A DNA stretch of 64,000 nt from Cycas panzhihuaensis (Eukaryota; Cycadophyta), in contig CM041465.1 in assembly GCA_023213395.1 (NCBI GenBank), forward strand, positions 180,675,741 through 180,739,740, written 5' to 3'. This document shows positions 32,695-44,513 of this stretch, piece by piece; position 1 is the stretch's first letter, and each line of letters opens with the position of its first letter. Below the pieces are notes generated by a model. That model had not been told where the DNA came from. It did no database searches and was given only the letters and a program-made list of their open reading frames with translations. A program made the translations under genes and the position numbers.

Positions 32695-33260
32695 ACTCAT
32701 AGGCAATCTTATTTACCTAACTCACACTCATCCTAATATCTCTTATGTTGTTACTTTATGCTCCAGATATATGCTAGATCCTCATGAGTCTCATTAGAAA
32801 GCAACTAAATTGATTTTAAGATACTTACAAGATATAACATTCTATGGCCTAACCTATAATTCTTACAAGAATAACATAAAATTAATAGGTTACACAAATT
32901 CAAATTAGACAGGAGACATTAATGACCATAAATCTATAGTCAGTTATATTTTCTTTTTAGATTCTTCATCAATTACTTGGTCCAGCAAAAAGATGCAAGC
33001 CTTAGCCTTATCCACAACTGAAGCTGAATATTGAGCTCATGTTAAATCCAGTAAAGAATCACTCTAGATTAAATCTCTTTTAAGTGAGTTTGGTTTATTT
33101 CTTAACTCATCCATTGAACTTCATGTTGATAATCAATGAGCCATATCTCTTACTACTAATCTTGTTGCCCATTCAAGGATAAAACATATAGAATTATATC
33201 AACATTTTATATATAATCTTATAAATAAAGAAACCATTCACTTATTTTATTGATATACAA
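32695..33260 (+). pseudogene. RNase H of Cop1
   Basis: After the RT frame the blocks GNLIYLTHTHPNISYVV, SWSSKKMQALALSTTEAEY (about 32990) and LHVDNQ appear, with TGA or TAG replacing expected codons. TTEAEY holds the catalytic Glu. The last motif, IKHIELYQHF, lies near 33190. This is the usual end of copia Pol. Confidence 0.82.
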
Positions 33261-33416
33261 ATGTGCAAATTGTATATATTCTTATAAAGCCATTGACTGA
33301 AGTGAAGTTTTTAAAGCTTAGAGATTTATTGAAGATAAAAGAAGTCTCCATCAAAGGGGGATCAATATGTTGAAGACTTTATTATCTTTTATATTATATA
33401 TTGTACAAAAGATAAC

Positions 33417-33428
33417 ATTAAAGGGGGA
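33417..33428 (+). promoter_or_regulatory. Polypurine tract of Cop1
   Basis: TTAAAGGGGGA lies immediately before the 3' LTR (33429), the standard position for priming plus-strand DNA. Confidence 0.88.
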
Positions 33429-33837
33429 TGTTAATGTTATGCCTAATGTTATCTTTTATTATATAGTTAATTATATTTGTACAAAAGTTTATTGTATTAT
33501 TACAAAAGTTCAGTAATTTGGCCAACTATCCAAATCAACAAACTTCTCTCCTATTTATTCTAGAATCTTTCAAATATTTACTAGTTAAAAGATTAGGGGA
33601 GATAATATTCTGTTGGTACATAGGTACAAGGTTAGATTAATCAGAGAGGGAGGATGAGATGCTCAACCTACTACATTATATATTCACTATTATTATGATT
33701 ATATAATAATTATTTTAGAGGTGGTTTTTTATCCCCTAAAGGGGTTTTCCACTTGTAAGATCTTGTGCACCTATCTATGCTTATGAATGATTCATTTTTA
33801 TTTATATTAAATTACTGTTTACACCCTCTCTCCAACA
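33429..33837 (+). repeat. 3' LTR of Cop1 (409 bp)
   Basis: It starts TGTTAATGTTATGCC and ends CTCTCCAACA, followed by ATTGA. The hairpin CCCCTAAAGGGG is at 33733-33744. Confidence 0.93.
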
Positions 33838-33842
33838 ATTGA
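33838..33842. repeat. Target-site duplication ATTGA, right copy (Cop1)
   Basis: Identical to 26793-26797. Confidence 0.93.
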
Positions 33843-34612
33843 AATTGCCACCAAGCACTTGCAAACCTAATGAAAAGTATTTCAAACCCTAAATTTTAGG
33901 GTTAAATCCTTAATCTTCTTTTCTTGTATCTAAATGGATGGCAAATTTTATTCAAACTAGTTTAATCTTTTAGCATTTGTAAAAAGATTAAAATTTAGTT
34001 AATCCTTTTTTTTCATGTACTTATTCTTAGTATCTTATTTTCTCTAATATTTTTAAGTTAATTAAATTATATTATAATCTAATTTTAAGTCTGCCATGTG
34101 TCAAGCCCCTTCTCACTAGCCCCCCAGTCATGTTAGCCTCCCATATGGCCTCAGTCAAAACTTGAAAAGGGCTTAACCCTATTTCAACCTTTTTTTTCAT
34201 TTTTTATTTTACAAAAAAAGGGTACCTGGGCTTTTTCATCAATAACTTTATCATATGAAGTCTAAATTCAATTCTAAAAGAAGCATCAGATTCTTGATTC
34301 AGACACGGATGTTCTAACTGGTCATTTGAGCCAATTAGATGTCATTTTGACCTGCAAAATCTCATCTAAAGTCAAGCTTTCTATCATGACTAGGTAAGCC
34401 AATGTACGTGATTTTATTTAGAAATTTCCTTTATAATATTTCAAATTTATTACTTTGGTTTAATAAACATCAAATTATTTATTAAATATATTATATAACT
34501 ATATTATTTTTTATATAATTTTTAATTATTTTACGTAGTTTATTAATACTCAATTAAAACCATTATTTTATCAACCATTTGATATAAATCATGATATAAA
34601 CATATAACTATT
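33838..34612 (+). mobile_element. CopA, right part: continuing leader
   Basis: The stretch resembles the Cop1 leader from about 28.2 to 28.9 kb, clearest at 34190-34410. It is the interrupted CopA leader resuming after Cop1. It is in turn cut by CopC at 34613. No coding sequence is present. Confidence 0.6.
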
Positions 34613-34910
34613 TAAAACAGGTTAATGTCATAAGGTCATTACATTAGTTGATTATTCCTAAAAAAGGTCTTAAGTGAACTTTAAATTAGATCACTTAAGT
34701 GAAATGCACTTTCATATGCATTATGTGTAATTTCATTTAACTTAACTCTAATGATCCCTCTCTCAATATAAAAGTAAAAGCTCAATGGAGGAGACTCATT
34801 CTTACCTCCCCATTTTGTGAGAGCTACTCTCTTTCTCTCAAGTCTCTCTTACTCTTATATTTACCTTTGTATTTAGTACATGGAAATGAATGATAAATCC
34901 ACTCTTTTCA
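34613..34910 (+). repeat. 5' LTR of CopC (298 bp)
   Basis: It aligns base for base with 60051-60347 (GGTTAATGTCA to CACTCTTTTCA). The first two bases are TA instead of TG. Confidence 0.88.
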
Positions 34911-34912
34911 TG

Positions 34913-34924
34913 TGGTATTAGAGC
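34913..34924 (+). promoter_or_regulatory. Primer-binding site of CopC
   Basis: TGGTATTAGAGC lies two bases after the LTR and is one base different from the usual tRNA-Met site. Confidence 0.85.
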
Positions 34925-35255
34925 TTGCTTCCTTCATATTCCTCACTTGCACTTGCAATAGAGCCACCACTTCCTTCTCCCCCCATAATCCATGTGGTGA
35001 AGGAGACTGTGAAAGTGGATTCAGAAATATTTTCTAGTTTTTATCATAGCATATTTAGTATTATTTACTTTCCCTTTCTCTTTTGCAAGTTTGAAAGCAT
35101 AATATAAGGAGTTGAAAAGCCCAAGGATTCTAATCCTTTGGTAGCCATTTATGCTATCTCATTCTTCTTTTCTTTTACCTCTTTTTGTCCATTTAACAAG
35201 GGGAAATGCTACTGAAATTTTTCAACATTTAGAAGAATGTTTAGAAAGGGAGGTC

Positions 35256-35550
35256 TAAAATAGGTTAATGCATTAAGGTCATTTGTATAGATTAATTATA
35301 TGACCTTAGAATATATTGTTAGCATTAGTCTCTTAATAAAATGTACTTTATATGTATTTAAATGTAATTTTAGGTTCATATCATCAAACAAGAAAATCCT
35401 AACCCTAATGCTCACCCTTAATAATAAAAAATGAAATCTCAAGGAGGTAGTCTCTAAGCTTGCTCTTATATCTTGTTTCATGTCTTTTTCATTATCCATT
35501 GCCATTATGTGCATGTGAGTGATTTATTCCCTAAATCCATCCTTCCTTCA
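35256..35550 (+). repeat. 5' LTR of CopB (295 bp)
   Basis: It matches 42511-42821 (GGTTAATGCATYAAGG, TTAGCATTAGTCTCTTAAT). A 5' TA replaces the TG. The 3' LTR is a little longer because of a short insert (TTATTCATTCTCACC) missing here near 35455. Confidence 0.87.
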
Positions 35551-35552
35551 TG

Positions 35553-35564
35553 TGGTATTATAGC
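35553..35564 (+). promoter_or_regulatory. Primer-binding site of CopB
   Basis: TGGTATTATAGC, two bases after the LTR. Confidence 0.85.
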
Positions 35565-37490
35565 TAAGAGAGGATCTATTCACTCTATTCCACTTATATG
35601 GAGTCATTTTGCCTCTCCTTCACCTTTAATATGAAGTATTGAGAGTGCACTCATTATTTTTAATATTTTGATAGCTTAAAATTATATTACTTTATATGTT
35701 GTTACTTTCTCTATATGTACATAATTTCATAGGTGAAGAATACAGGTTTTTGAATCTGTTCAGATGTCAGAACAGTCTCAGAAGCATTAAAGGCCTAAAA
35801 TTTTATGAAACCTTTGACCATCTCAATTTTTGATAAAATTTAGCATGCAAAGTCACCTTGACTAAAGAATCATTTTTGTCTTCTAGAGCAACTTCAGATT
35901 CAGTCTACAATAATGAGTTTTAGCTAACATAAAAGAGTAAAATTTATAAATAAGTGACTAAAGGCACTTTTCCTAATAAATTTTTTTACTTATAAACTAA
36001 AAATATAAAATTTTTTTAAAGGGATCTAGTAGATTTATGTCTTAAGACTAGTTTAAGATAAATCTCATCAAATTTAATCCACCGGTTAGTGAGATCTATG
36101 CAGTTTTCTTACGGTTGTGAATTTGCTTACTCAGCCCCACAAAGGATATTACGAGAACATTTCAAGTAATTTTTTGGCTAATTTTAGAGATGGTGTAGAA
36201 GGAAAAGTTGATGTATGTATCAAGACATAACTTTTGACATATTGAGGTTTAGATTCTGAGATAGTAGATATGGTATGATTCTACTTTTGTGATTTTTTTA
36301 GCAAAAATATTTTTTATGCCTTTTTAGAAATCTGACTTCACTAATCTATAAGAAACCACATTATGAATACTTTTTCATTCTACCATAAATTTATATTTCA
36401 TCATTTAGGTCTTCATATTTATAATTTTTAGAAAAAAATACCCATTTATCATTATTTACAAATTTTATGAAAAATTCATAAAATAGAGCAAAATAGCATG
36501 CATATAGATTTATAAAAATTAGTATTTTAGTGACAAGTTGATCTAGTTTTTAACCTATTATGAATTTTATATTAAAATTTTAAAAAATATATTTGAAAAC
36601 ATTGTATTAAAGTAAGAGAAACCTTAGATTGGAGGTAATATCCAGCTCTCTTACTAAATCTAGCATGCTTTTTCTATTTGCACGCATAATATAAAGCATC
36701 AAAAAAATAGTAGCAAGCACAAAAGATAAGCAAGCACATTTAGCAAATTTCTATTTTAGTTTTCAGTTATTCAAAAATAACTTACATTATTCCTAAAAGG
36801 AATCTCATTCATATGATTTATACTGTGAGTTCTTGGCTTATGCGCATACTCACCTTGGTTAAAATAGGCCATGGTTGGCCAAAGTCAAGGCCCTAAGGGA
36901 GGTGTGAGTTTCATACTGGATCTGGTCTTAACTAAAATAGTGGTGAAGGGATAGCATAGCCATACCTATGGCCTCTAATCAAGGATAATTCTGATAACCA
37001 CCTAGGAAAACTGAAAACCTTAATGCAAGATTAAAACTAACCTGCTCTAATATCCGTCATAGCCGTGGGATATGCATGTATTATTTGACTCTTCAAAGGA
37101 GGTATATTGGGTGAGGACTAGGAGTACCTAGGCTCTACTGTGACTTAGATTTAATCACTAAACGCAGGTGTGGGTATTGTAGGTGAAGGCCCTAGTCATA
37201 TACTAGAAGCTTTAGGCATCGAAACCTCACCTACATTTGGACATAAGAGAGAAGTTAGTGGCATAACACATCACCACTCTTTACCAGCTCTACATTAGGC
37301 CTGATTCTTGTATCATTGCTTATATTCATTTTTTTATAGTTGTTAAAAAATACTTAATCATTGCTTGCTTCTCATCATAGCATTCATTTCTACATGCCTA
37401 TTACGCAAGGTGTACTAGCCACACGTGTTTGTGGCATATACTTCTATCATCTCTTTTACTTCTTCATCATCACCATATCATCTCAATTCA
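35565..37490 (+). other. Leader of CopB, about 1.9 kb
   Basis: Non-coding. The part 36840-37260 resembles the CopC leader at 43640-44050 (shared words such as AGCCATACC, GATAACCA, GGAGTACCTRGGCTCT and TGGACATAAG). No gene or RNA was recognised. Confidence 0.6.
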
Positions 37491-37495
37491 AGCAT

Positions 37496-38520
37496 AATGT
37501 CAACTACATATTGAAAGGTAAAGAAAATTGGGATTTGTGGTACACTGAAGTTAAAAATACTGCAAAGTATGAATGCCTTTAGAGAGCCCATTTGCAACCT
37601 ACACCCATCATACCAACAATAGCTACAACACCTACTTTTAGTAGATCCACCCCAACAGCTCCTACAAATACTGCAACTAAACTATAATAGGAGATAGATG
37701 ATGAAAAGATTCATGCAAGAATTCCTTTAGTTATTGATCACTCCTTACACAACTTGATTAATGAAGAGTAATATGATATAGCTTGGAAGGTCCTTGAAGT
37801 TCTCAAGAAGAACTTTGATACCAAGTTAGATTTAGAATTTGTTCATTTTATTCTGAAAATGAACAAACTAAAAATACAGAAGGGACGAGCTTATGAGACA
37901 ATAAATCTCTTTCGACCAATCAAGCAGGTAATTGACAGAGACTTTAAGACCTAATGTATCACTTGGGTATTTTTTATCTAATTATATCTACATGTCCCTT
38001 ATTATAAAAACTTGCTTAGAAGTCTTCAATCTAGTGGAACATTGAAGATACTCAACTTTGAAGTACTTACCGAGAAGTTTATAGAATTTGATAAAACCTT
38101 GAATACCAACTTTGTGGCCTCTGACTCTCTTCTAGATGTAGCCTTTGAGGTGGAAGAAGAAGTTTGCTATATAAAGAATCAAGGTCCCTCTCGTGGCACA
38201 GGAAATAATCAAGTAAGAAGAAGATGAAGAAATATGGGAAATTGTCCACAAGGTCAACCAAACCCTTAGTCACAGCCTTGACAGTCTCAAGGCCAAGGGC
38301 CACCTCAATAAAGAGTAAGATAGTCAGGTCAAACCAGTACCTATTTAGGGACTGGTAATCAAACTATTATGTGTGATCGATATAACTGTAAAGGACACTT
38401 AATAAAAGACTACAGAACTACCACTTATAAGTTGGCCAAGTTTCAACCAAAACATAGAGCACATAATGTTGAAGAAACTTGTGAAGAATCCTTTAGTGGT
38501 CTAGGTTTTGTATAAGCACA
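37496..38520 (+). pseudogene. Gag of CopB
   Basis: The frame starts around YILKGKENWDLWYTEVKN. It continues through WKVLEVLKKNFDTKLDLEF, LKMNKLKIQKGRAYE, YKNLLRSLQSSGTLKILNF and FEVEEEVCYIKNQG. It is closely similar to CopC Gag (44514-45560). The zinc knuckle (about 38373) reads CDRYNCKGHLIKDY, with Tyr in two of the cysteine positions. Several stops interrupt it. Confidence 0.82.
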
Positions 38521-38678
38521 CTTTTAAAGAATTGAGAGATCTTCAACATTAAATGCCATTGACCAACCAAAGAGATACTTTGAAGCTCGATGTCGAAATA
38601 TCACTTATGAATTCCCTTTGCCAATACCAAGCCCTATTAGAATTACAAATAATATGGCTTTAATTGAAGGATAGTGAA

Positions 38679-38900
38679 TCATGGACATAGGAGCAACTCA
38701 ACATGTGACATACAATTGCAGTCTATATCAAACATTTGACTCAAATGTTCAAGGAGTTATTTACGTGGCTAATAAATCACAATAATCTGTTGAAGGAATT
38801 GGTAACATTCGCCTGAAACTCCTAGGTTTAAAAGATTTTACATTACTTGATGTCTTATACATACCCAATCTCAAATAAAACTTACTCTCCTTATCCACAC
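38679..38900 (+). pseudogene. Protease of CopB
   Basis: IMDIGATQHVTY stands where copia proteases have DSGAT; Ser is replaced by Ile. The part LKLLGLKDFTLLDVLYIPNL follows in the same frame, with a stop at about 38784. The Asp is present, but the active loop is altered. Confidence 0.8.
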
Positions 38901-38989
38901 TTGTCTCTCGTGGATTTAATCTGAGTGTAACCATAAATGACCAGACTCTCCATGTCATTCACCCTCTAACTGATCGAGTAGTCTTAACT

Positions 38990-40061
38990 AAACATCTCTC
39001 TAGGAAACTCTTTCTACTGAATGGCTCTCCATCTTATGAAGCTTATTGTGCCCAAAGCCCTTGTGCCAATGAAGAATTTGCATTTGATTCCATCTTGACC
39101 CATCCAAAGTTGTCACCAAAAGCTCTTTAGCATGCTTGCATGGGCCATGCTTACATTGATAGACTTAGAGATCTTTGTAGCACTCTTCCAAATCTTCCAA
39201 AGTTCTCCTCTAAGCCTTTTAAATGTGAAGCTTGTATCATTGTTAAATCTCATCAATAACCATTTTCTAAAAGTTAGTGAAAATTAAGGAATCCATTACA
39301 ATTGGTACACTCTAATCTATGTGAACCAATGCCTATTCCTTCACTAAAGGGAAAGTTATATTACATCTCTTTCATTGATGATTTCACTAGAAAAGTATGG
39401 GTAGCTTTTTTACATAAGAAAGATGAAGCCTTTCATGTATTCAAAGAATTTAAAGCCTGTACTGAAAAAGAGTTAAGTTATTAATTTAAATATCTTCGAA
39501 CTGATAATGGTGGTGAATATACCTCACATAAGTTTGAAAGCTACCTTCGAGACAATGGCATCAAGCATCAAACAATAGTAGCAGATACCTCATAACACAA
39601 TGGAGTTATCAAGTGCATGAACAGGATAATCATGAACATGGCTTATGCTATGTTAGTATATAAAAATATACTTGCCTATCTATGGGCTGAAGCTATCTAG
39701 ATAGCTATTTATTACATCAATGCTGTTAGCCCATCAAAGGAAGTATAATCACTTAATAAAAAGTGGTCAAAACAAGCCCCTATTATTTGTTATTTTAAAA
39801 ATTTTGGCTCTACATGCTATGCCCACATTCTGGATGTAGATCAAAATAAACTCTAGCCAAGAGCACTTAAAGGCATCTTTGTTGGATACCCTATGGATAA
39901 GAAAGGGTATAAGGTCTTTATTCCTTCACAATGAAAAATCATCATTACTAAAGATGTCATTTTTATAGAGATAGAGGATCAGTTACTTAAACTAGACTCC
40001 AAAGTACCCTCATGCCACTATAATCATGTTATCAAGTATGATGTTTATATTCTAAAATTTA
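38990..40061 (+). pseudogene. Integrase of CopB, catalytic residues changed
   Basis: The pre-integrase zinc part has HACMGHAYIDRL and CEACIIVKSHQ. The core has LVHSNLCEPM (Asn for the first Asp, about 39305), LRTDNGGEYTS (second Asp kept, about 39497) and GVIKCMNRII (Lys for Glu, about 39605). FIDDFTRKVW and LKGIFVGYPMDKKGYKVF are well kept. Two of three catalytic acids are lost, both by changes that need only G to A. Confidence 0.88.
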
Positions 40062-40084
40062 GGGGGGGGGGGGGGGGGGGGGGG
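40062..40084. repeat. Run of 23 G in CopB
   Basis: An uninterrupted G23 lies after ILKF at the end of integrase. The equivalent site in CopC (47067-47071) has GTGGGGG. It probably grew by slippage; a sequencing or assembly error at the homopolymer is possible. Confidence 0.85.
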
Positions 40085-40559
40085 ACAGACATAAATTATT
40101 CTAAATATTGGAAGCTGATAATAGAGTCTCAGAGGATACAAGTTGTAACTCTGAACTGATGAGTGCATATCCAGCACCATCCTTTGAAGATAACAGAGTT
40201 AACAAAGGTAAATCTATTATAGAAGAACCATCTTCACTACCTTTAGTTGACAAAGGAAAAACAGTGGTAGAAGGACCATCTTCCTCAAGCACATCAACAT
40301 TCTCCTTACAAAATAATCATTTTAATGAACAAGATAAGAACTAAGAAGTTAAGGAAATTAGGACTTCATTCCTAACTCGAGGATCTCGAGAAGCCTGCCA
40401 ACTCAATAAGGACATACAACCAGATAAGGTGGGCAAAACTGCCACTCGAAGTGCAAGGATGTAGGAATCATTATATACTAAGCTTGAACCAGCAGAACTA
40501 CACCTTACTCTTAATGAAGAGCCTCTAATATACCAAGAAGCTATAAAACATACAGCTTA

Positions 40560-41330
40560 GAGAAATGCCATAAACAAATAGTACCAATCTCTTATCAAGA
40601 ATAATACATGGGAGCTTGTTGATCTGCCACTTGGCAAAAAGGTAGTTCAAAATAAATAGGTATTAAAAAACAAATATAGATCAGATGACACCCTTAAAAA
40701 ACACAAGGCGATCTTGGTTGCTAAAAGATTTACACAAAGGAAAGGCATCGACTACACTGAAGTCTTTGCACCTACAACCAAGTGGCCTACAATTAGAACT
40801 CTTATGGCCTTGGCTACTCAATAAGGATGGAAAATCCACCAACTCGATATTAAGACCATGTTTCTAAATGGAGATCTTAAAGAAGAAATTTATATAGCTC
40901 AACCAGAAGGATATGAGATCGGAGGTCAAGAGCATAAGGTTTGTAGGCTCAGAACGTCCTTGTACGGCCTTAAATAAACCCCTCATGCTTAGTTTTCCAA
41001 GTTGTCTGAAAGAATGAGGTAACTTGGATACAAGGTTTGTGACTGTCAAGATACTAATGCAACATTGTTTATCAAGTTCTATAAAGATAAAGTCACTTAT
41101 CTCATAATCTTTGTGGATGACATGCTAGTAATAGGTAATATTGAACAAGCAATAAGCCAATTGAAAAAGGACCTTGGCAAAACGTTCAAATTGCTTGACC
41201 TCAGTTTGATGATATATTACTTAGAAATTAAAGTGACACAAAAGAATTAAAAAAAATTTCTCTCCCAAGAAAAATACATCAACAATCTTCTAACCAAGTT
41301 TTAATTAGAAGATACTCAACTAATGATTTT
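40560..41330 (+). pseudogene. Reverse transcriptase of CopB
   Basis: Blocks in order: [93 protein letters not shown] and the catalytic IFVDDMLVIG (about 41111). TYRK-like spacing is normal. Stops stand at about 40660, 40822, 40976 and others, most at Trp or Gln positions. Confidence 0.9.
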
Positions 41331-41379
41331 ACTTATGGACCCTAACACCAAACTCTCAGCTGAAGGTGACACTAGGGAG

Positions 41380-42003
41380 GCAAATGAAACACTCTACAGG
41401 AAACTTGTAAGTAGTTTCATCTACACTACCATTACAAGGCCAGATATTACACACTCTATCAGTATTCTTTCTCGTTACATGACAAATCCTAAGCAGAATC
41501 ATTAGCAAGCAGCAGTGCGAGTGTTGAGATACCTTAAGATGACCATCAAATATGGTCTATTATATGAACCTGATTCAGACTTCAAGCTTTCTACATATAC
41601 AGACTCAAACTTTGTAGGAGATAAAGATATAGAAAGATCTACGTCTAGGTATATAACGTTTCTTAAAACAACACCAATATCATGGAGATCCAGATGACAA
41701 AAGATAGTTACAGATTCAACTACCGAAGGTGAATATATTACTGCTTCTAAGACTAGTAAGGAGGTGATATGGCTAAGAAAATTATTGAAAACATTGAATA
41801 TCAACCAAACAAGTCCTACGAGTCTTCATGTGGATAATTAATCAGTAATCTGCATGGAGAAAACTCTTGTATTTTATGATCGTACCAAACACATAAGTAC
41901 GAAAGTCCACAGGATTAGAGAACTTATTCATGATGGTACAATTCAACTAGAATACTTCCCCACAGTAGATCAAGTGGCCGATATCTTTACCAAACTACTA
42001 TAA
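41380..42003 (+). pseudogene. RNase H of CopB
   Basis: ETLYRKLVSSFIYTTITRPDI, RVLRYLKMTIKYGLLYE, STYTDSNFVGDKDIERST (catalytic Asp), DSTTEGEYITASK (catalytic Glu), LHVDN and RTKHISTKVHRIRELI are all visible. The final block ends in a stop at 42001. Only two stops interrupt it, so it is the best kept domain of this element. Confidence 0.88.
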
Positions 42004-42059
42004 AACATAAAGTTTGAATAATTCTAAAGGTACCTCAGCCTTAGGGCCTCCATCTTTGA

Positions 42060-42510
42060 TTGATTAAAGAAGATGGCAACAAGATCATCATACTTTATTC
42101 TCTTGATGAAAATCCCTTGTGGGCACGGAAGAATAAGAGTAAGTCCATGTGCTATCCTATTTGTGAAAACCCCATGTAGGCACAAAAGGATAAGGGTTGT
42201 ACTAGTTTTAAAAAATTAGAACCTGTAAAAACCTAAAAGGGCATAGGGGATGACCAAATGGTATATGAAGACTTAGTAGATTAAGCTGCATATTTAAACT
42301 ACTTAGCTATTGGGCTACATTAAAGAGCCACCTTAGCCATTTTGATTTATAAAAGGACTATAGATCTTAGAAAGTCCATGGGTTTTTATTCCCCATAAGG
42401 GTTTTTCCACAAAAGTGTCATTTAGAATTTCAATATAATAATGAGGCTCAAATAAAGACCTCATAGAATAGATTTTCTCAAAAATGACCTTCCACCATTA
42501 AGGGGGGGAT
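42060..42510 (+). other. 3' tail of CopB with two-unit tandem repeat and polypurine tract
   Basis: Two diverged units of about 65 bp (GAAAATCCCTTGTGGGCAC at about 42108, GAAAACCCCATGTAGGCAC at about 42165) are followed by a segment also present in CopC. ATTAAGGGGGGGAT at 42497-42510 is the polypurine tract. Confidence 0.75.
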
Positions 42511-42821
42511 TGAAAGAGGTTAATGCATCAAGGTCATTTATGTAGATTAATTATATGACCTTAAGATATATTGTTAGCATTAGTCTCTTAATGAAATATA
42601 CTTTATATGCATTTAAATGTAAGTTCAGGTTTATGTCATTAGGCAGGAAAATCCTAACCCTAATATTTACCTTCAATAGTAAAAGGTAAAATCTCAAGGA
42701 GGGAGTCATTATTCATTCTCACCTCCAAGCTTACTCTCATATCTTATTTCATGTCTTTTTCATTCTCCATTGCCATTGTATGCATGTGAGTGATTTATTC
42801 CCTAGATCCATCATTCCTTTA
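42511..42821 (+). repeat. 3' LTR of CopB (311 bp)
   Basis: It starts TGAAAGAGGTTAATGC, ends CATTCCTTTA, and is followed by AGGTT. Confidence 0.88.
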
Positions 42822-44513
42822 AGGTTCTACCTACTTCATTTATAAATTTAGATCCATTTAAAATACCCATTATTATATGCTTTTACCTTATCTATATTAT
42901 GATCCTAGTGACAAAAAAATGATGGAAATTTTATATGGAATCATGTATTGATGAGATATTTCAAACTAACTTTTTTACAGAAATAATATTTATTTTCTAA
43001 ACTTCATAGGTCTACTAAAAATTCCACAGAGTTCTAATTAACCTAATTCTAATTGCTAAAGATGAGGCTCCGAGTCTAGTTTCCAATGCAAAAACTAACA
43101 CCTAATTTCATTGCAGTATAAGAAAGTTATTGTTGTTTTAACGAGCAATAGTTATTTTTAGTAAGAATTTTAAAAATATATATTTCATTCACTTTATAGA
43201 ATTGCCAAAAATTTTACAGAACTCATTTAGTCCTGATTCTACTTCCTGAAGATGCATCTCTGAGTCTGGCTTATAACATAGAAATCAACACTCAATTTTG
43301 TTATCATGGGAGAAAGTTATTATTATTTTAGTGAAGACTACCTTTTTATAAGAAAAAAAAAAGTGAAGAAATTTTCTTCCTTCTTTTTATAAGGCTTAAA
43401 ACCCCATTGTAAAAATAAGTAAAACACCTAAATTAGAGAAATATCTGGTGTCCTCAGTCACTTATCAATATTACATTTTAGCACTCCAAAATCACTTCAA
43501 GTAAGCACTCTAAACACACTTCAAGCAAATACTCTATTTTTAGTTATATATATGTTTGATGAAAATTTAATAATATTTTCACTCTTCCTAAAAATAATGC
43601 ATTATGTACGTTATTTTTTGTCATCTTATACCTATTCACATACTCATAATGTTGAGATATCTTGGTTGGTAGAATGTTATACTATAAAGGATGTGTAACT
43701 TTTAAGTTGGGACTCGATTGAACTAGAATATTGGTGAGGTTTGGTTAGCCATACCATCATGCCTAAATCAGGGATCATCTTGATAACCAACTAGAAAAAT
43801 TAAAACTTTAATACAAAATTAAAATATACCCAATCCAATATTCATCATAGCCATAGGTATGCACGTACCACTCTTCGGAGGAGGTATATAGTTTCTTATC
43901 GATGAATTAAGTGAGGATTGGGAGTACCTGGGCTCTGTTGTGACTTGAATTTCATCACCAAGTACAATTACGAATATCGAGGGTGAAGGCCAACTTAATT
44001 CTACTAGAAGCCTAGGCATCCTTTCAAAAATCTCAACTACATGTTGGACATAAGTTAGAGGTTATTGGGTTGATTACTCATCCTATATTTGAGGTTCAAG
44101 TTGTGTACACATAATGATGTCACCTTCCATATTAGATTATAATCTTATATATTAATCATTTGCTTATTTATATAAAGTGATCCATAGTGTAATCACAATC
44201 ATAGTGCTTCTCATATTCTTATTGTATTAGGTTAATATTTATCACAAGTGTTGGTGGCCAATTTTAATCATAGTGCTTCTCATATTCCTACTGTATCAAG
44301 TTAATATTTGTCACAAGTATTGGTGTCTTTTCTCTAAGTTACTCCTTTCATCTTTGAGCAACTATTATCCCTTCTTCTTCCTTCTACTACATTGCTTTAT
44401 TGCATCTCTCATTTATAAATAGTGATTAGTCATTTATTTCCATCTCTTTTATAGTCCCTTGTTTATCTCTTCCCTTCTCAAAAGACACCATGTCTTTATA
44501 GTTTAAGCAAAAT

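Larger units (their letters stand above)
26798..33837 (+). mobile_element. Cop1: Ty1/copia retrotransposon with both LTRs
   Basis: The element is 7.04 kb with two 409-bp LTRs and ATTGA duplications. The order is LTR, PBS, long leader, gag, protease, integrase, RT, RNase H, polypurine tract, LTR. Integrase before RT marks Ty1/copia. Every coding domain has stops or frameshifts and two integrase catalytic acids are changed. It sits inside CopA. Confidence 0.94.
34613..35255 (+). mobile_element. CopC, first part: 5' LTR, primer site, start of leader
   Basis: The LTR at 34613-34910 pairs with 60051-60347. CopB interrupts the leader here and CopC resumes at 42822. With its two insertions removed CopC is about 7.6 kb, the same size as CopB. 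No clear target duplication is left: the left flank is CTATT and the right flank is GATTA. Confidence 0.85.
35256..42821 (+). mobile_element. CopB: Ty1/copia element nested in CopC
   Basis: The LTRs 35256-35550 and 42511-42821 enclose leader, gag, protease, integrase, RT and RNase H. Target duplications are AGGTC (35251-35255) and AGGTT (42822-42826), one mismatch. Its proteins and leader are close relatives of those of CopC, so an element jumped into a cousin. All domains have stops. Confidence 0.9.

Noticed and set aside
40108-40344. Short Ser-rich plus-strand frame as a separate gene
   Set aside because: It is the linker between integrase and RT of CopB and aligns with the same linker in CopC (47085-47378).
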